DNA from: Panonychus citri
Taxonomy: Eukaryota; Arthropoda; Arachnida; Trombidiformes; Tetranychidae
DNA: 64,000 bases
Assembly: GCF_014898815.1 (NCBI RefSeq)
Contig: NW_026515539.1
Coordinates: 186,001-250,000, forward strand
Direction of reading: 5' to 3'
Below are positions 12,101-20,297 of the stretch, piece after piece (position 1 is the first letter of the stretch; each line of letters opens with the position of its first letter). The position numbers were made by a program, and so were the translations under genes. The notes under the pieces are model-generated. The model did no database searches. It saw nothing but the letters and a program-made list of their open reading frames with translations, and was not told where the DNA came from.

Positions 12101-12691
12101 GTACCAGCTGCATTACTGATGCTGTTGCTTGCTGATGTGTTTAAAACCTATTATGACAAAAGGATCGAGTTACTTTACACGGATACTGATAGCTTCATTT
12201 ATTCAATCAAAACTGAAAATATACACAACGATTTTCATCATTTATCATGCATCTTTGATTTTTCTGATTATCCAGTTGATCATTCAAGTAAATTACAAAA
12301 TGATATACACAAAAAAAAGTTGGGTTATCTTAAAGATGAGATGAATGGAAAAAATATACTGGAGTTCATTGCACTCAAATCTAAAGTATATTGTTTCCGA
12401 ACTGATGAAACAGTTAAAAAAACAGCAAAAGGTGTGCAAAAAGTGGTACTTAAGAAGATGGTTACATTCAATGACTACAAATCAGCCTTGATCTCACACG
12501 AACTACTTTATCAGAATATGCGTTCTATTCGAAGCTTACGTCATATAATAAGCACAATCCAGACAAGGAAGCTAGCTTTGAACCCATTTGATGATAAGCG
12601 CTATTTATTGGAAAATGGAATTGATACACTACCGTTTGGACATTATTTAACTCAAAATCATTCATGTGAGAAAGATCAAATAGATAAATAA
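9107..12691 (+). pseudogene. polB: Protein-primed DNA polymerase B, frameshifted
   Basis: Replicative polymerase of the element, family B of the protein-primed type. Visible parts in order: an N-terminal Cys/His zinc-finger-like segment (CAHC...H...C); 3'-5' exonuclease motifs ADFETL near 10219, HNLKNFDAH near 10636 and YQKIDVVLL near 11071; polymerase motif A DVNNLY near 11372; motif B NAIYGK near 11878; motif C TDTDS near 12179. Reading requires three frames: a change at the A-run 9762-9767, another near 11405-11411, and a third at about 12117-12133, where a segment of about 17 nt brings an in-frame TGA. Motifs on all sides are well kept, so decay is recent or the sequence contains errors. 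ATG 9107 fits the promoter and a short leader. Confidence 0.93.
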
Positions 12692-12714
12692 ACCAGTTTT
12701 GTCTTTATGTTTCA

Positions 12715-12722
12715 TATAAGAA
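12715..12722 (+). promoter_or_regulatory. TATAAGAA motif before TBP-like gene
   Basis: The only TATAAG in the 119-bp gap between polB and the TBP-like gene, about 95 nt before ATG 12811. It belongs to a set of five such motifs, one in each gap of the right-hand gene cluster. Interpretation as a promoter is inferred from position. Confidence 0.5.
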
Positions 12723-12810
12723 CGAATCACTCAAAGTTAACCGACATTCGTTTCAACAAGTGTTAAGTGTTAACATCTCAATTCAACTATTTATATTTAT
12801 ATAATATTTA

Positions 12811-13305
12811 ATGTTTTTTAATTCACTTGATTGTCCTAAAGTTTGTAATATTGTAACATTGTGGGATTTGAATAAAAAAGTTTCAATCGTTGGTAAATCA
12901 GGAAAAAAGAAAAAGTTCAACGCTGATATTTATAGATCTGGAAGAAGTAGACTTTTGGTTTTCGGATCCGGAAAATTCATTGCAACTGGTTTCAAAACTG
13001 AAAAAGAAACAAGTGAGTTTGTCAATAAGACTTTTCCAGAAGCTGTTCTATTGAAGATAGTTAATATTACTGCAAGTAAAAAATTCGCTATTCCAATAAG
13101 CTCGAAAAAAATCTTTGAAAGTAATTTGGATGTTGTATATGAACCTGAACTATTTCCGGCATTGAATTGGAAAGAGGACGGGGTTTCCTTTATTTATTAC
13201 CCTAAAGGATCATTAATACTAACTGGGGCGAAATCTTTGGAACAGTTGGATCGAGCTTATTCATTATTTCACAAAAGATTTTATCAAATTCACAATGATG
13301 AATAA
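12811..13305 (+). CDS. TATA-binding-protein-like protein
   Basis: A 164-residue protein matching the two-repeat saddle core of TBP. Repeat 1 (about 11-72) has the CNIVTLWDL start and the LVFGSGKFIATG strand pair. Repeat 2 (about 80-160) has YEPELFPALNW (110-120) and SLILTGAK (134-141), near the eukaryotic TBP consensus. Of the four phenylalanines that TBP inserts into the TATA box, three equivalents are present (Phe36, Phe51, Phe115) and the fourth is Tyr130. There is no long N-terminal extension. Expected role is binding TATA-like promoters, perhaps of the element itself; that is inference. Its last 11 nt overlap the next gene. I do not know this gene as part of the usual Polinton set. Confidence 0.85.
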   Translation: MFFNSLDCPKVCNIVTLWDLNKKVSIVGKSGKKKKFNADIYRSGRSRLLVFGSGKFIATGFKTEKETSEFVNKTFPEAVLLKIVNITASKKFAIPISSKKIFESNLDVVYEPELFPALNWKEDGVSFIYYPKGSLILTGAKSLEQLDRAYSLFHKRFYQIHNDE

Positions 13306-13801
13306 CATTTGTGCCTTTTTAGACGTTCAAGGGTATTACTGCAATAATAAATTTTACCCACGTGAGATAGCTGTACTTGCCGACGACACTTTGATTTGTT
13401 TAAATGTATATACAGGGTTACAATTAAAAACTTTGAATGAATCTGAGAGGAAGCAAGCCTCTTATAATTTTAAATTTACTCATGGTTTGAAATTTGAAAC
13501 AGATGAAACACATATGCATATAAATCAAGTATCAACATTTTTAAAGCTATTTTATAAGGCTAGAGTTGATTGTGATAAGTTTTTAATCGCTTGCAAATCA
13601 AGAGAAGCTGAAGATGTACTAAGAGATGCCATGATCCCTAGAATAAACCTTAATAATATTGGTGCAACCTGGTCTATAATTAAACGAGAATCACAAGCTT
13701 GTCCTCTTCATTATAATGATAAAATGAAATGCTCATTAAATATTGTAATGTGGCTAAAATCTTGGGTTGAAACTCAAAAAATATATAAAAATATTGACTA
13801 A
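13295..13801 (+). CDS. Conserved Polinton protein, function unknown
   Basis: A 168-residue protein beginning near ICAFLDVQGYY and PREIAVLA and ending with a Cys/His region, CPLHYNDKMKCSLNIVMWL. Proteins with this DVQG start, a mid-protein HGL and a C-terminal CxxH...C...N pattern occur in other Maverick elements, as I recall; some look like nuclease or RNase H-fold relatives, but I cannot confirm catalytic residues. It overlaps the TBP-like gene by 11 nt, so the two are probably cotranscribed. ATGs at 13295 and 13298 are both possible starts. Confidence 0.65.
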   Translation: MMNNICAFLDVQGYYCNNKFYPREIAVLADDTLICLNVYTGLQLKTLNESERKQASYNFKFTHGLKFETDETHMHINQVSTFLKLFYKARVDCDKFLIACKSREAEDVLRDAMIPRINLNNIGATWSIIKRESQACPLHYNDKMKCSLNIVMWLKSWVETQKIYKNID

Positions 13802-13816
13802 TTCAGAAAAAAAATG

Positions 13817-13824
13817 TATAAGAA
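13817..13824 (+). promoter_or_regulatory. TATAAGAA motif before ATPase gene
   Basis: Single TATAAG in the 66-bp gap before the packaging ATPase, 51 nt upstream of ATG 13868. Member of the five-site set. Confidence 0.52.
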
Positions 13825-13867
13825 CTTATTAATAATAAATTTACAATGAATTATATACTTATTAATA

Positions 13868-14503
13868 ATGGAAGGTTATCAAATTTATTTAAAGCATCCC
13901 TTTACAATGGTAATAGCTGGTCCAACAAGTTCTGGAAAAACTTTTTGGTTAAAAAAATTAATCGAGGGAGCATCAAAATTCTCATACCCAGAACCTAAAA
14001 CGATTACTTACTTCTATAGTGAATATCAAGAATTATTTAATACACTACCTTCTGTTAAATTCATTCATGGGTTTTCAGAAACTTTATTGAATAAATTCGA
14101 TGGTAGTAGTCCTCAATGGATTATCATTGATGATCTTATGCATGAATCAGTTAATAGTAAGGTAATATCAGAGCTCTTTACAAAAGGTAGTCATCATAAA
14201 AATCTATCGATTATATTAGTAATGCAAAACTTTTTTATAAAAGGAAGTGAAATTCGTAATATTACACTGAATGCTAACTATATCGTTTTATTCAAAAATC
14301 CAAGAAATAAATCTATTGCTACAAGTATTGGTCGTCAAATTTATCCAGGAAGCATACGAAAATTTCAGGCTGTGTTTGAAGATGCAACTAGAGAACCATT
14401 TACATACTTATTTTTGGATATGAAAAATGATACACATGAAGAAGTAAGACTACTAACAAATGTTTTGGAAGAAAAAGAGTATATAACTGTGTATCAAATT
14501 TAG
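13868..14503 (+). CDS. Genome-packaging ATPase (A32/FtsK-HerA type)
   Basis: Powers DNA translocation into capsids. The 211-residue protein has a Walker A loop AGPTSSGKT at residues 17-25, a Walker B strand WIIIDDL near 84-90, and a later MQN segment that fits sensor position in A32-like ATPases. Size matches Polinton ATPases of about 200-250 residues. The frame is intact. It follows a TATAAG motif and precedes the small basic protein gene, a common order in Polintons. Confidence 0.95.
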   Translation: MEGYQIYLKHPFTMVIAGPTSSGKTFWLKKLIEGASKFSYPEPKTITYFYSEYQELFNTLPSVKFIHGFSETLLNKFDGSSPQWIIIDDLMHESVNSKVISELFTKGSHHKNLSIILVMQNFFIKGSEIRNITLNANYIVLFKNPRNKSIATSIGRQIYPGSIRKFQAVFEDATREPFTYLFLDMKNDTHEEVRLLTNVLEEKEYITVYQI

Positions 14504-14507
14504 TTTA

Positions 14508-14515
14508 TATAAGAT
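14508..14515 (+). promoter_or_regulatory. TATAAGAT motif before small basic protein gene
   Basis: Single TATAAG in the 69-bp gap before ATG 14573, 65 nt upstream. Member of the five-site set. The next clear gap is at 18605, so this site may drive the unit covering the basic protein, the 245-residue protein, integrase and penton genes. Confidence 0.5.
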
Positions 14516-14572
14516 TTAAATACAATTTTTGATTATCTAACATAAAATCCGGTGTAATTTTATCTTTAAATT

Positions 14573-14914
14573 ATGGCTGTTTCTGATGCAATAGAAATGT
14601 ACCCGTACTTGAAAAAACTCTGTAAGAAACATTCAAAAAGTAAACGAGGAAAAATAATTGAAGGATGTCCGAGAAAAGTTTATAAAACAATAAATGAAAT
14701 TTCCAGAAATGTACTTACAGGTAATATAAGACTTAATAAAAAACAGATGAAAAAAATCAAACCACATAAAACCATTGTGAGGAAATTAGCTAAAAATAGT
14801 TCTCTCAAAAATACGAAAAGAATTTTACTACAACACGGTGGTGCTTTACCCGCATTACTTTTACCAGCGATTTCATTACTAGCTAGTGTAGTTACGGAAA
14901 AGTTCATAAAATGA
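14573..14914 (+). CDS. Small basic virion-core-like protein
   Basis: A 113-residue, strongly basic protein with many Lys and Arg and a hydrophobic C-terminal helix after LLQHGGALPALLLP. The Gly-Gly before a hydrophobic tail resembles adenovirus core peptide precursors (pX/mu type), which adenain cleaves after Gly-Gly; the element encodes such a protease. A role in DNA condensation or membrane interaction in the virion is inferred from composition and context. Its TGA overlaps the next ATG as ATGA at 14911-14914, indicating translational coupling or simple compaction. Confidence 0.7.
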   Translation: MAVSDAIEMYPYLKKLCKKHSKSKRGKIIEGCPRKVYKTINEISRNVLTGNIRLNKKQMKKIKPHKTIVRKLAKNSSLKNTKRILLQHGGALPALLLPAISLLASVVTEKFIK

Positions 14915-15648
14915 ATGCATTCACTAAGATGGTTTTAATATCTGAAGATGAATATAAAAATAAATGTCAAGTATTAGATACAAGCATTATGAAAAAAATT
15001 ATGTCTATGAATATGGATAATGCAACTAAAGTAAAGATAGCTAATAATGCGTTATTAAAACATATATTAAAAAGTCAAAAGGAGCAGAATAATACATTGA
15101 TAAATGAAAAACCTAATATACCATTAGAAAAAGAGCGTTCAACATCTAACTGGTCTGAAATCTCTGATGATCAGAAATTTGAAAGTATCCTGAATGATTC
15201 ATTTGAACCTGAAACACAAACACTTACGAACAAGCCGAGTCATAGTGACAATTTTTCTTCAACACCAATTCCATCTTCTACTGTTTCAACTTCAGAATCA
15301 ACGCAAAAGTCTAGAGCTTATGATTTAGAAAAAGCATTACGTGAAATTCCTTCATTAGTGACAATAGATGGAAAAGTTTTAAGAGCTAATGGAAGTGAGT
15401 ATCATAATAGTAATATAAAAAGAATTGTCAATTTTTTATGTTTGTTTAAGACTACACAAGCTAAGAAAATGGCTACACCAATAGGCACGGAGCGTGTTAT
15501 ACAAGAAATTGAGAAACTACCTTATCTTTTTGATCAAGTTAATAATTCACCTGCTTTAAGACGATTTGGTGATAAAGGAAAATCATATGAAACATGGAAG
15601 AAGCTTTCAGAGATGAATACTTCTCTATCGAAAGACTGGGAGCTTTAG
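14911..15648 (+). CDS. Conserved Polinton protein upstream of integrase
   Basis: A 245-residue protein of unknown function. The N-terminal segment KMVLISEDEY and the C-terminal part, with HNSNIKRIV near 167-175 and a PIGTERV segment, resemble a protein often found beside the integrase in arthropod Mavericks, from memory only. Between them is a Ser/Thr/Pro-rich linker, about 55-125. It begins in an ATGA overlap with the basic protein gene and its last 55 nt overlap the integrase start in another frame. A structural or core virion role is possible but not shown. Confidence 0.65.
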   Translation: MNAFTKMVLISEDEYKNKCQVLDTSIMKKIMSMNMDNATKVKIANNALLKHILKSQKEQNNTLINEKPNIPLEKERSTSNWSEISDDQKFESILNDSFEPETQTLTNKPSHSDNFSSTPIPSSTVSTSESTQKSRAYDLEKALREIPSLVTIDGKVLRANGSEYHNSNIKRIVNFLCLFKTTQAKKMATPIGTERVIQEIEKLPYLFDQVNNSPALRRFGDKGKSYETWKKLSEMNTSLSKDWEL

Positions 15649-16662
15649 GAGGTGTATATCGATTATATAGAGCTCTTAAGAAAAAATACCCAAGTGTTTC
15701 ATATTTAAAAGTTAAAAGCTGGTTAGAAAAACAGAATACATATAATTTATTTAAACAAGTAAAGAAAAATTTTAAGGTTACCAATTATCGTGACGTCAAT
15801 AGATGAACAATGGCAAGCTGATTTGATGGATGTTTCATGGCTTCAAAAATCAAATAACGGTTGTAAATATTTATTAAATGTAATCGACTGTTTGAGTCGC
15901 TATGCTTGGTCTGTCCCCTTAAAATCAAAAACCAGTGATGATGTTATAAACGGTTTCAAAAAGATTTTTTCAATGGGAAGGGTACCTACTAAAATACAGA
16001 CTGATCAAGGCGCTGAATTTAAAAATAGAAATGTTCAACAGTTTTTTAAGCAGAAGAATATTTTTCATTTTACAACAACAGATGATTTAATCAAATGTGC
16101 AATAGTTGAACGATTCAATAGAACATTACGAACAAGGTTATATAGATATTTATTTTATAGCAATACACACAAGTATTATGACATCCTTCAAAGTTTGATT
16201 AAAAGTTATAACGAGTCTTATCATCGAACTATACAAATGGCTCCATCTTCTGTAACAGAAGAAACTCGTTCTCAGGCAATAATTAATATAAGAAAAACTC
16301 ATAAAGTAGCTCAAAGCTTACAAAAACCATACACCATCGGAGAAAAAGTGCGTATAAGTAGACGTAAAAAACATTTTGAAAAAGGTGCGACAAATAATTT
16401 CAGCGAAGAAATTTTTGAAATTTATAAAGTTAAGAAAACCGATCAAGGATATATTTACCGTTTGAAAGACACTGCTGGTGAATTTATAACATCTTTATTC
16501 TATCATTACGAGCTCTGTCCCGCAATTCTAGGCGATCTCTTCAACGTTGAGGTTCTTAAAACACGCATAAATAAAAAAACCAAAAAGAAAGAGTTTTTTG
16601 TTAAGTGGATAGGATATCCTGATAAATTCAATAGTTGGGTAGAAAATGTGGAATCAACCTGA
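15594..16662 (+). pseudogene. RVE-family integrase with chromodomain, one frameshift
   Basis: Retrovirus-like integrase that would insert the element and create the 6-bp duplication. The N-terminal part (15594-15806) carries the GGVYRLYRAL and VKSWLEKQ region typical of Maverick integrases. The catalytic core is in a different frame from about 15790: DLMDVSWL gives the first Asp, TDQGAEF the second, and the segment with VERFNRTLR supplies the Glu of the DDE triad. A chromodomain closes the protein (VKWIGYPDKFNSWV). The two parts overlap at 15790-15806, consistent with a one-base indel. The downstream part has no ATG at its head, so this is a broken single gene. The last 17 nt overlap the penton gene. 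Confidence 0.92.
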
Positions 16663-18604
16663 TGAATATTTTATAGAAGTTGTTTCAAACTCTTCGATGG
16701 AACACTTCCCTGAAAATACTTTAGCTAAATTTTCCAATAAATTGCCTCATCCTATTATGTTAGATGGAGAATGGGTAGTGGGTATACAAGAAATCTTTTA
16801 TCCAGTTGATGTTAAGCCGTCTAAACGTAAACTAACAATTCAACTTCTTACACATGGTTTAAATGATAAGTTGTCTAAAGAAGTTGAACTTGATTCTAAC
16901 GATGATTTGAATACTATTATTTCTAACATAAATAAGGCTTTCATGAATCTATTTTTATCTGTTGTTGATCAAGGTGAAGGCAATGAAAACAAGGTTAAAA
17001 GATCAACTAATGATCAGACCATCAGTCCTGACTTATCAGATTTAACTCTAGAAAAAATTAATCAATTACCTCAAGAAGATCGTGAAAGATTATTACAGAG
17101 AGTAAAAAACACTACTCAGACTATTCTTGAAAATTTGAAACAAGAAATGTATAAGTATAAAACAGAATCGACTGATAAACAAGATAAGATAAATAAGTTA
17201 GATTCTTCATTGCGACAATATGTAGATGAATTAGATAATCTGAAAAAAGAAATCAAGAAAAAGCAGATGAAAGATAAAGATCTAATCAAGGATGCAAAAC
17301 AGAATAAACAAATAATAGAAGAAAAAAATATGCATATCAAAAAACTAGAAGAACAAGTTACTGACATTCATAAGAAAAACGAAGAGAATAAAAACATGTT
17401 AAAAGCAGTTAAAGTGGAAAATCAACAGTTAGATGCTAAGATAAATGAGAAAAGTAAAGAACTATACAAACTCAATGAAGAATACAGAGCAAGTAATAAA
17501 TTGCTATCTGAAAAATTAGAAAAACTATTATTAGAAAAGTCGTCTATACAAAAAGATTTAGAAGGAAAAGTCAAAAATAATTACGAATCAAGTGACATTC
17601 TCAATTCAAAAATAAATAATTTAAATGAACAAATAGTTAAACTAACAGAAGAGAAACAGAAAACCGAATCAGCTTACAAAAGTCAGAAAAGTGAAACAAA
17701 CACACAAATCAGTGAACTCACTATGAAATATAATACATGTAAGCAAAATGAAAATAGTCTAGAGTCCTCACTAAAAATCAAAGAAGAAAATGGACTAAAT
17801 CAAATTCATAAGTCACAACAAGAAATAAATATCCTCAAAAGTGAAAAAACGCAGCTCAAAAATCAAATTCAGACAATGAATTATGAACAAGAGGCTCTTA
17901 AAATTGAAATTCAGAGGTTACAAGGAAGAGAACTAGATTTTTTATCACAAATACAAAATCAAAAAGAGAGGAGTGCCCGTTTACAACAAGAAACTGAAAA
18001 GTCACTTAAAGAGCTTGAAGTAGAAAGACAAAAACTACAAAATCAAGAAAATCTACTATTGAAAAGACTTTCTGAACTTGGAATAATGATTAAAGATAAG
18101 AAAGGCGAACCTAAGATTGGAATAGACACAAAAATGACAGTTCCTGGATTAACTCATCATAATGTCAAAATTATTGTATTTCCGGGCCGTCACAAAGAAC
18201 ATATTTTCACACCATACTTTTCTGATGTTAATTTCATTTCAGCATTAGGATTTGATGCAAATAGCTATTTAACCATGATTGAAGCCTTCAATGGAGGACA
18301 AAAGGCTTTTACTTCACCAAAAAATTGCAATTTGAATTTTAGATCACATTTAATGTTTATTCATTCAGATATAGTTGATGAACATTTTGTTGGAAATAAA
18401 TCTGCTAGAGTAATGAGAGTTGTTCCTATAAAATATGGTATACAATCTGAAATGGTTCATGAAAAGTTTTTGAAACCTTTTTACTATCCAGTACGATCAA
18501 ACAGAATTGAAGATATAAATTTCATTCTTTCTGATGAAATGGGTGAACTTGTTAAATTTAACTCTGGAAGAGTATTAGTAGGGTTACATATAAAACGTAA
18601 TTAA
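16646..18604 (+). CDS. Penton/minor capsid protein with long coiled coil
   Basis: A 652-residue protein. The N-terminal region (about 6-95: VVSNSSMEHFPENT, KLPHPIMLDGEWVVGIQEI) and C-terminal region (about 490-652: VPGLTHHNVKIIVFPG to ALGFDANSYL and beyond) together match the single-jelly-roll penton protein of Polintons. Between them, about residues 125-485, is a continuous Lys/Glu/Gln-rich heptad segment predicted to form a very long coiled coil. Known relatives are, as I recall, roughly half this length without such a segment. A fibre-like or interior tether role is speculation. The frame is intact and overlaps the integrase end by 17 nt. Confidence 0.85.
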   Translation: MWNQPDEYFIEVVSNSSMEHFPENTLAKFSNKLPHPIMLDGEWVVGIQEIFYPVDVKPSKRKLTIQLLTHGLNDKLSKEVELDSNDDLNTIISNINKAFMNLFLSVVDQGEGNENKVKRSTNDQTISPDLSDLTLEKINQLPQEDRERLLQRVKNTTQTILENLKQEMYKYKTESTDKQDKINKLDSSLRQYVDELDNLKKEIKKKQMKDKDLIKDAKQNKQIIEEKNMHIKKLEEQVTDIHKKNEENKNMLKAVKVENQQLDAKINEKSKELYKLNEEYRASNKLLSEKLEKLLLEKSSIQKDLEGKVKNNYESSDILNSKINNLNEQIVKLTEEKQKTESAYKSQKSETNTQISELTMKYNTCKQNENSLESSLKIKEENGLNQIHKSQQEINILKSEKTQLKNQIQTMNYEQEALKIEIQRLQGRELDFLSQIQNQKERSARLQQETEKSLKELEVERQKLQNQENLLLKRLSELGIMIKDKKGEPKIGIDTKMTVPGLTHHNVKIIVFPGRHKEHIFTPYFSDVNFISALGFDANSYLTMIEAFNGGQKAFTSPKNCNLNFRSHLMFIHSDIVDEHFVGNKSARVMRVVPIKYGIQSEMVHEKFLKPFYYPVRSNRIEDINFILSDEMGELVKFNSGRVLVGLHIKRN

Positions 18605-18607
18605 TTG

Positions 18608-18615
18608 TATAAGAA
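18608..18615 (+). promoter_or_regulatory. TATAAGAA motif before pVI-like gene
   Basis: Single TATAAG in the 53-bp gap, 50 nt before ATG 18658. Member of the five-site set. Confidence 0.52.
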
Positions 18616-18657
18616 AATTAAGATGAATTATAACATTTGATATTTAATTAAATAAAA

Positions 18658-18993
18658 ATGCTTCGCAAGGTCTATTGTGCTTGTGACTCAGATTTTCGAA
18701 ACTATTATCATTCTCAAACTGGAAATGGTTTTTCAGACATATCGGTTTTTCACGGTAGTCCTTACCAAAGAGGTTATGGTTTTGGGAGTTTATTCAAGAG
18801 ATTTGGTATTCCCGTTTTAAAGTTTTTAGGGAAACATGTATTGAAAACTGGAGTTGACATCGGTCAAGATGTTTTGAATAAGAAAAACATTAAAGATGCA
18901 TTTAAAGAAAGAGCTAAAGTGGGTATAAAAGAGGTTGCTGGTGATTCTTTGAATAAACTTTCGAATTATTTTGAGCAGCAAGGAAAAGGTTAA
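18658..18993 (+). CDS. Small pVI-like virion protein
   Basis: A 111-residue protein. Its middle has YQRGYGFGSLFKRFG, a glycine-rich site followed by an amphipathic helix, then a basic helical C-terminal half. This layout is common to small Polinton virion proteins compared with adenovirus pVI, which is cut by adenain near Gly-X-Gly and disrupts membranes with its amphipathic helix. Position between the penton and major capsid genes fits a capsid accessory role. Function is inferred from pattern and context only. Confidence 0.7.
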   Translation: MLRKVYCACDSDFRNYYHSQTGNGFSDISVFHGSPYQRGYGFGSLFKRFGIPVLKFLGKHVLKTGVDIGQDVLNKKNIKDAFKERAKVGIKEVAGDSLNKLSNYFEQQGKG

Positions 18994-19004
18994 AACGTAA
19001 ACAA

Positions 19005-19012
19005 TATAAGAA
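19005..19012 (+). promoter_or_regulatory. TATAAGAA motif before major capsid gene
   Basis: Single TATAAG in the 64-bp gap, 53 nt before ATG 19058. Member of the five-site set; it would drive major capsid protein and protease together. Confidence 0.53.
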
Positions 19013-19057
19013 AACAGTTAAGAAGGCTAGAATAAAAAAAGATATTTTCTCTTCATA

Positions 19058-20296
19058 ATGGAATATTTACATCCCTCATCTGTTCCAGCTAACAAAAGTG
19101 AACTAGATATTTTCAATGTACCCCCCACACAGGTCGCTATCGACTCTGTTTACGAAACTGACTATAGACCTTCTGCAAGTTTAGAGTCTTCTCGAACATA
19201 TGAGTTAGTGATTCCAGCATCAGAAGACTTTACAGATCTTAGTGCTACAATGTTACATATGAATATAAATATACTGACAGAGAAAGACAAAGTTGTAAAT
19301 ACTAAGAATTTAATAAAGTTAGTATCGAATTTCGGTAATGCATTGTTCGAACAGATTGATCTATATCTAGGATCAACAAACACTTCACTAGCTAATAATA
19401 TGTACCATTATCAAGCCTTTCTAGAAGACTTACTCTATAGATACCCTACTAACATTGATGAGTCATTTTTAAAAGATGAAACTGACGTTGTTGAAGATAC
19501 AACATATGAACTTTATTATAGATTACATCTACCTATTTGTTTACAAGATAAACTTTTAATAAATGGGGTTCCTTTAGTTTTCAGATTTACTCGAAGTACA
19601 GCCTCATTTCCTCTTTTAAAATCACAAGAGGGTGATAAGGCTAGTTATTCAATAAAAATATCAAATTTTTCTTTACATTTAAAGCGTGTCAAACTATTTC
19701 CTGATACACAAGCTTCAATAATTCAAACTCTCGAAACGCATCCCGCTAAATACTTCATTACAAGAGCGGACACAAAAAGCTTCACTATTCCATTAGGCGT
19801 TTCAACTATGACAATTGAAAACTTATTCGTTGGTCAATTACCTAAAAGAATTGTTATAGGATTTGTAAAAGAAGAAGCACTCAATGGTGATATTAACTTT
19901 GATCCATTCAAATTCGAAAATTTTAATATAAATCATATTTGTTTGAACATTGATGGAATAATGTACCCGAGTATTCCTTATAAACCAGATTTCGCGAAAG
20001 GTAACTGTATGAGAGAATATCTAAGTCTTTTTAAAGCTCTCAATCAAGATGAAGGAATTCCACAAATAGAGATAACTTATGATCAATATAAGAAGGGAAA
20101 GGTGCTATTTGCGTTTGATATAGGAGGTCCTCTGGGTGCAGAAGTTGGTGTTTTATCACTTATCAAACGAGGAAAAGTACGACTTGAGATGCGGTTTAGT
20201 AAAAGCCTTTCGTCTTCAATTAAAGCTATTGTATTTGGTCAGTTTGACAATCTCATCACTATAGATAAAGATAGACAGGTTACAATTGATTATTGA
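19058..20296 (+). CDS. Double-jelly-roll major capsid protein
   Basis: A 412-residue intact protein. The opening (LHPSSVPANKSELDIFNVPP followed by an AIDS segment and a Tyr/Pro stretch) and the downstream LFEQIDLYLGS and NNMYHYQAFLEDLL segments match the group labelled F54H12.2-like in animal genomes, which is the Polinton major capsid protein with two jelly-roll domains. It forms the icosahedral shell with the penton protein. The stop at 20294-20296 lies one base before the protease ATG at 20298, so the pair is likely expressed together. Confidence 0.92.
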   Translation: MEYLHPSSVPANKSELDIFNVPPTQVAIDSVYETDYRPSASLESSRTYELVIPASEDFTDLSATMLHMNINILTEKDKVVNTKNLIKLVSNFGNALFEQIDLYLGSTNTSLANNMYHYQAFLEDLLYRYPTNIDESFLKDETDVVEDTTYELYYRLHLPICLQDKLLINGVPLVFRFTRSTASFPLLKSQEGDKASYSIKISNFSLHLKRVKLFPDTQASIIQTLETHPAKYFITRADTKSFTIPLGVSTMTIENLFVGQLPKRIVIGFVKEEALNGDINFDPFKFENFNINHICLNIDGIMYPSIPYKPDFAKGNCMREYLSLFKALNQDEGIPQIEITYDQYKKGKVLFAFDIGGPLGAEVGVLSLIKRGKVRLEMRFSKSLSSSIKAIVFGQFDNLITIDKDRQVTIDY

Positions 20297-20297
20297 A

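Noticed and set aside
14680..14907. Minus-strand 75-residue hydrophobic frame
   Set aside because: It is the antisense shadow of the small basic protein gene.
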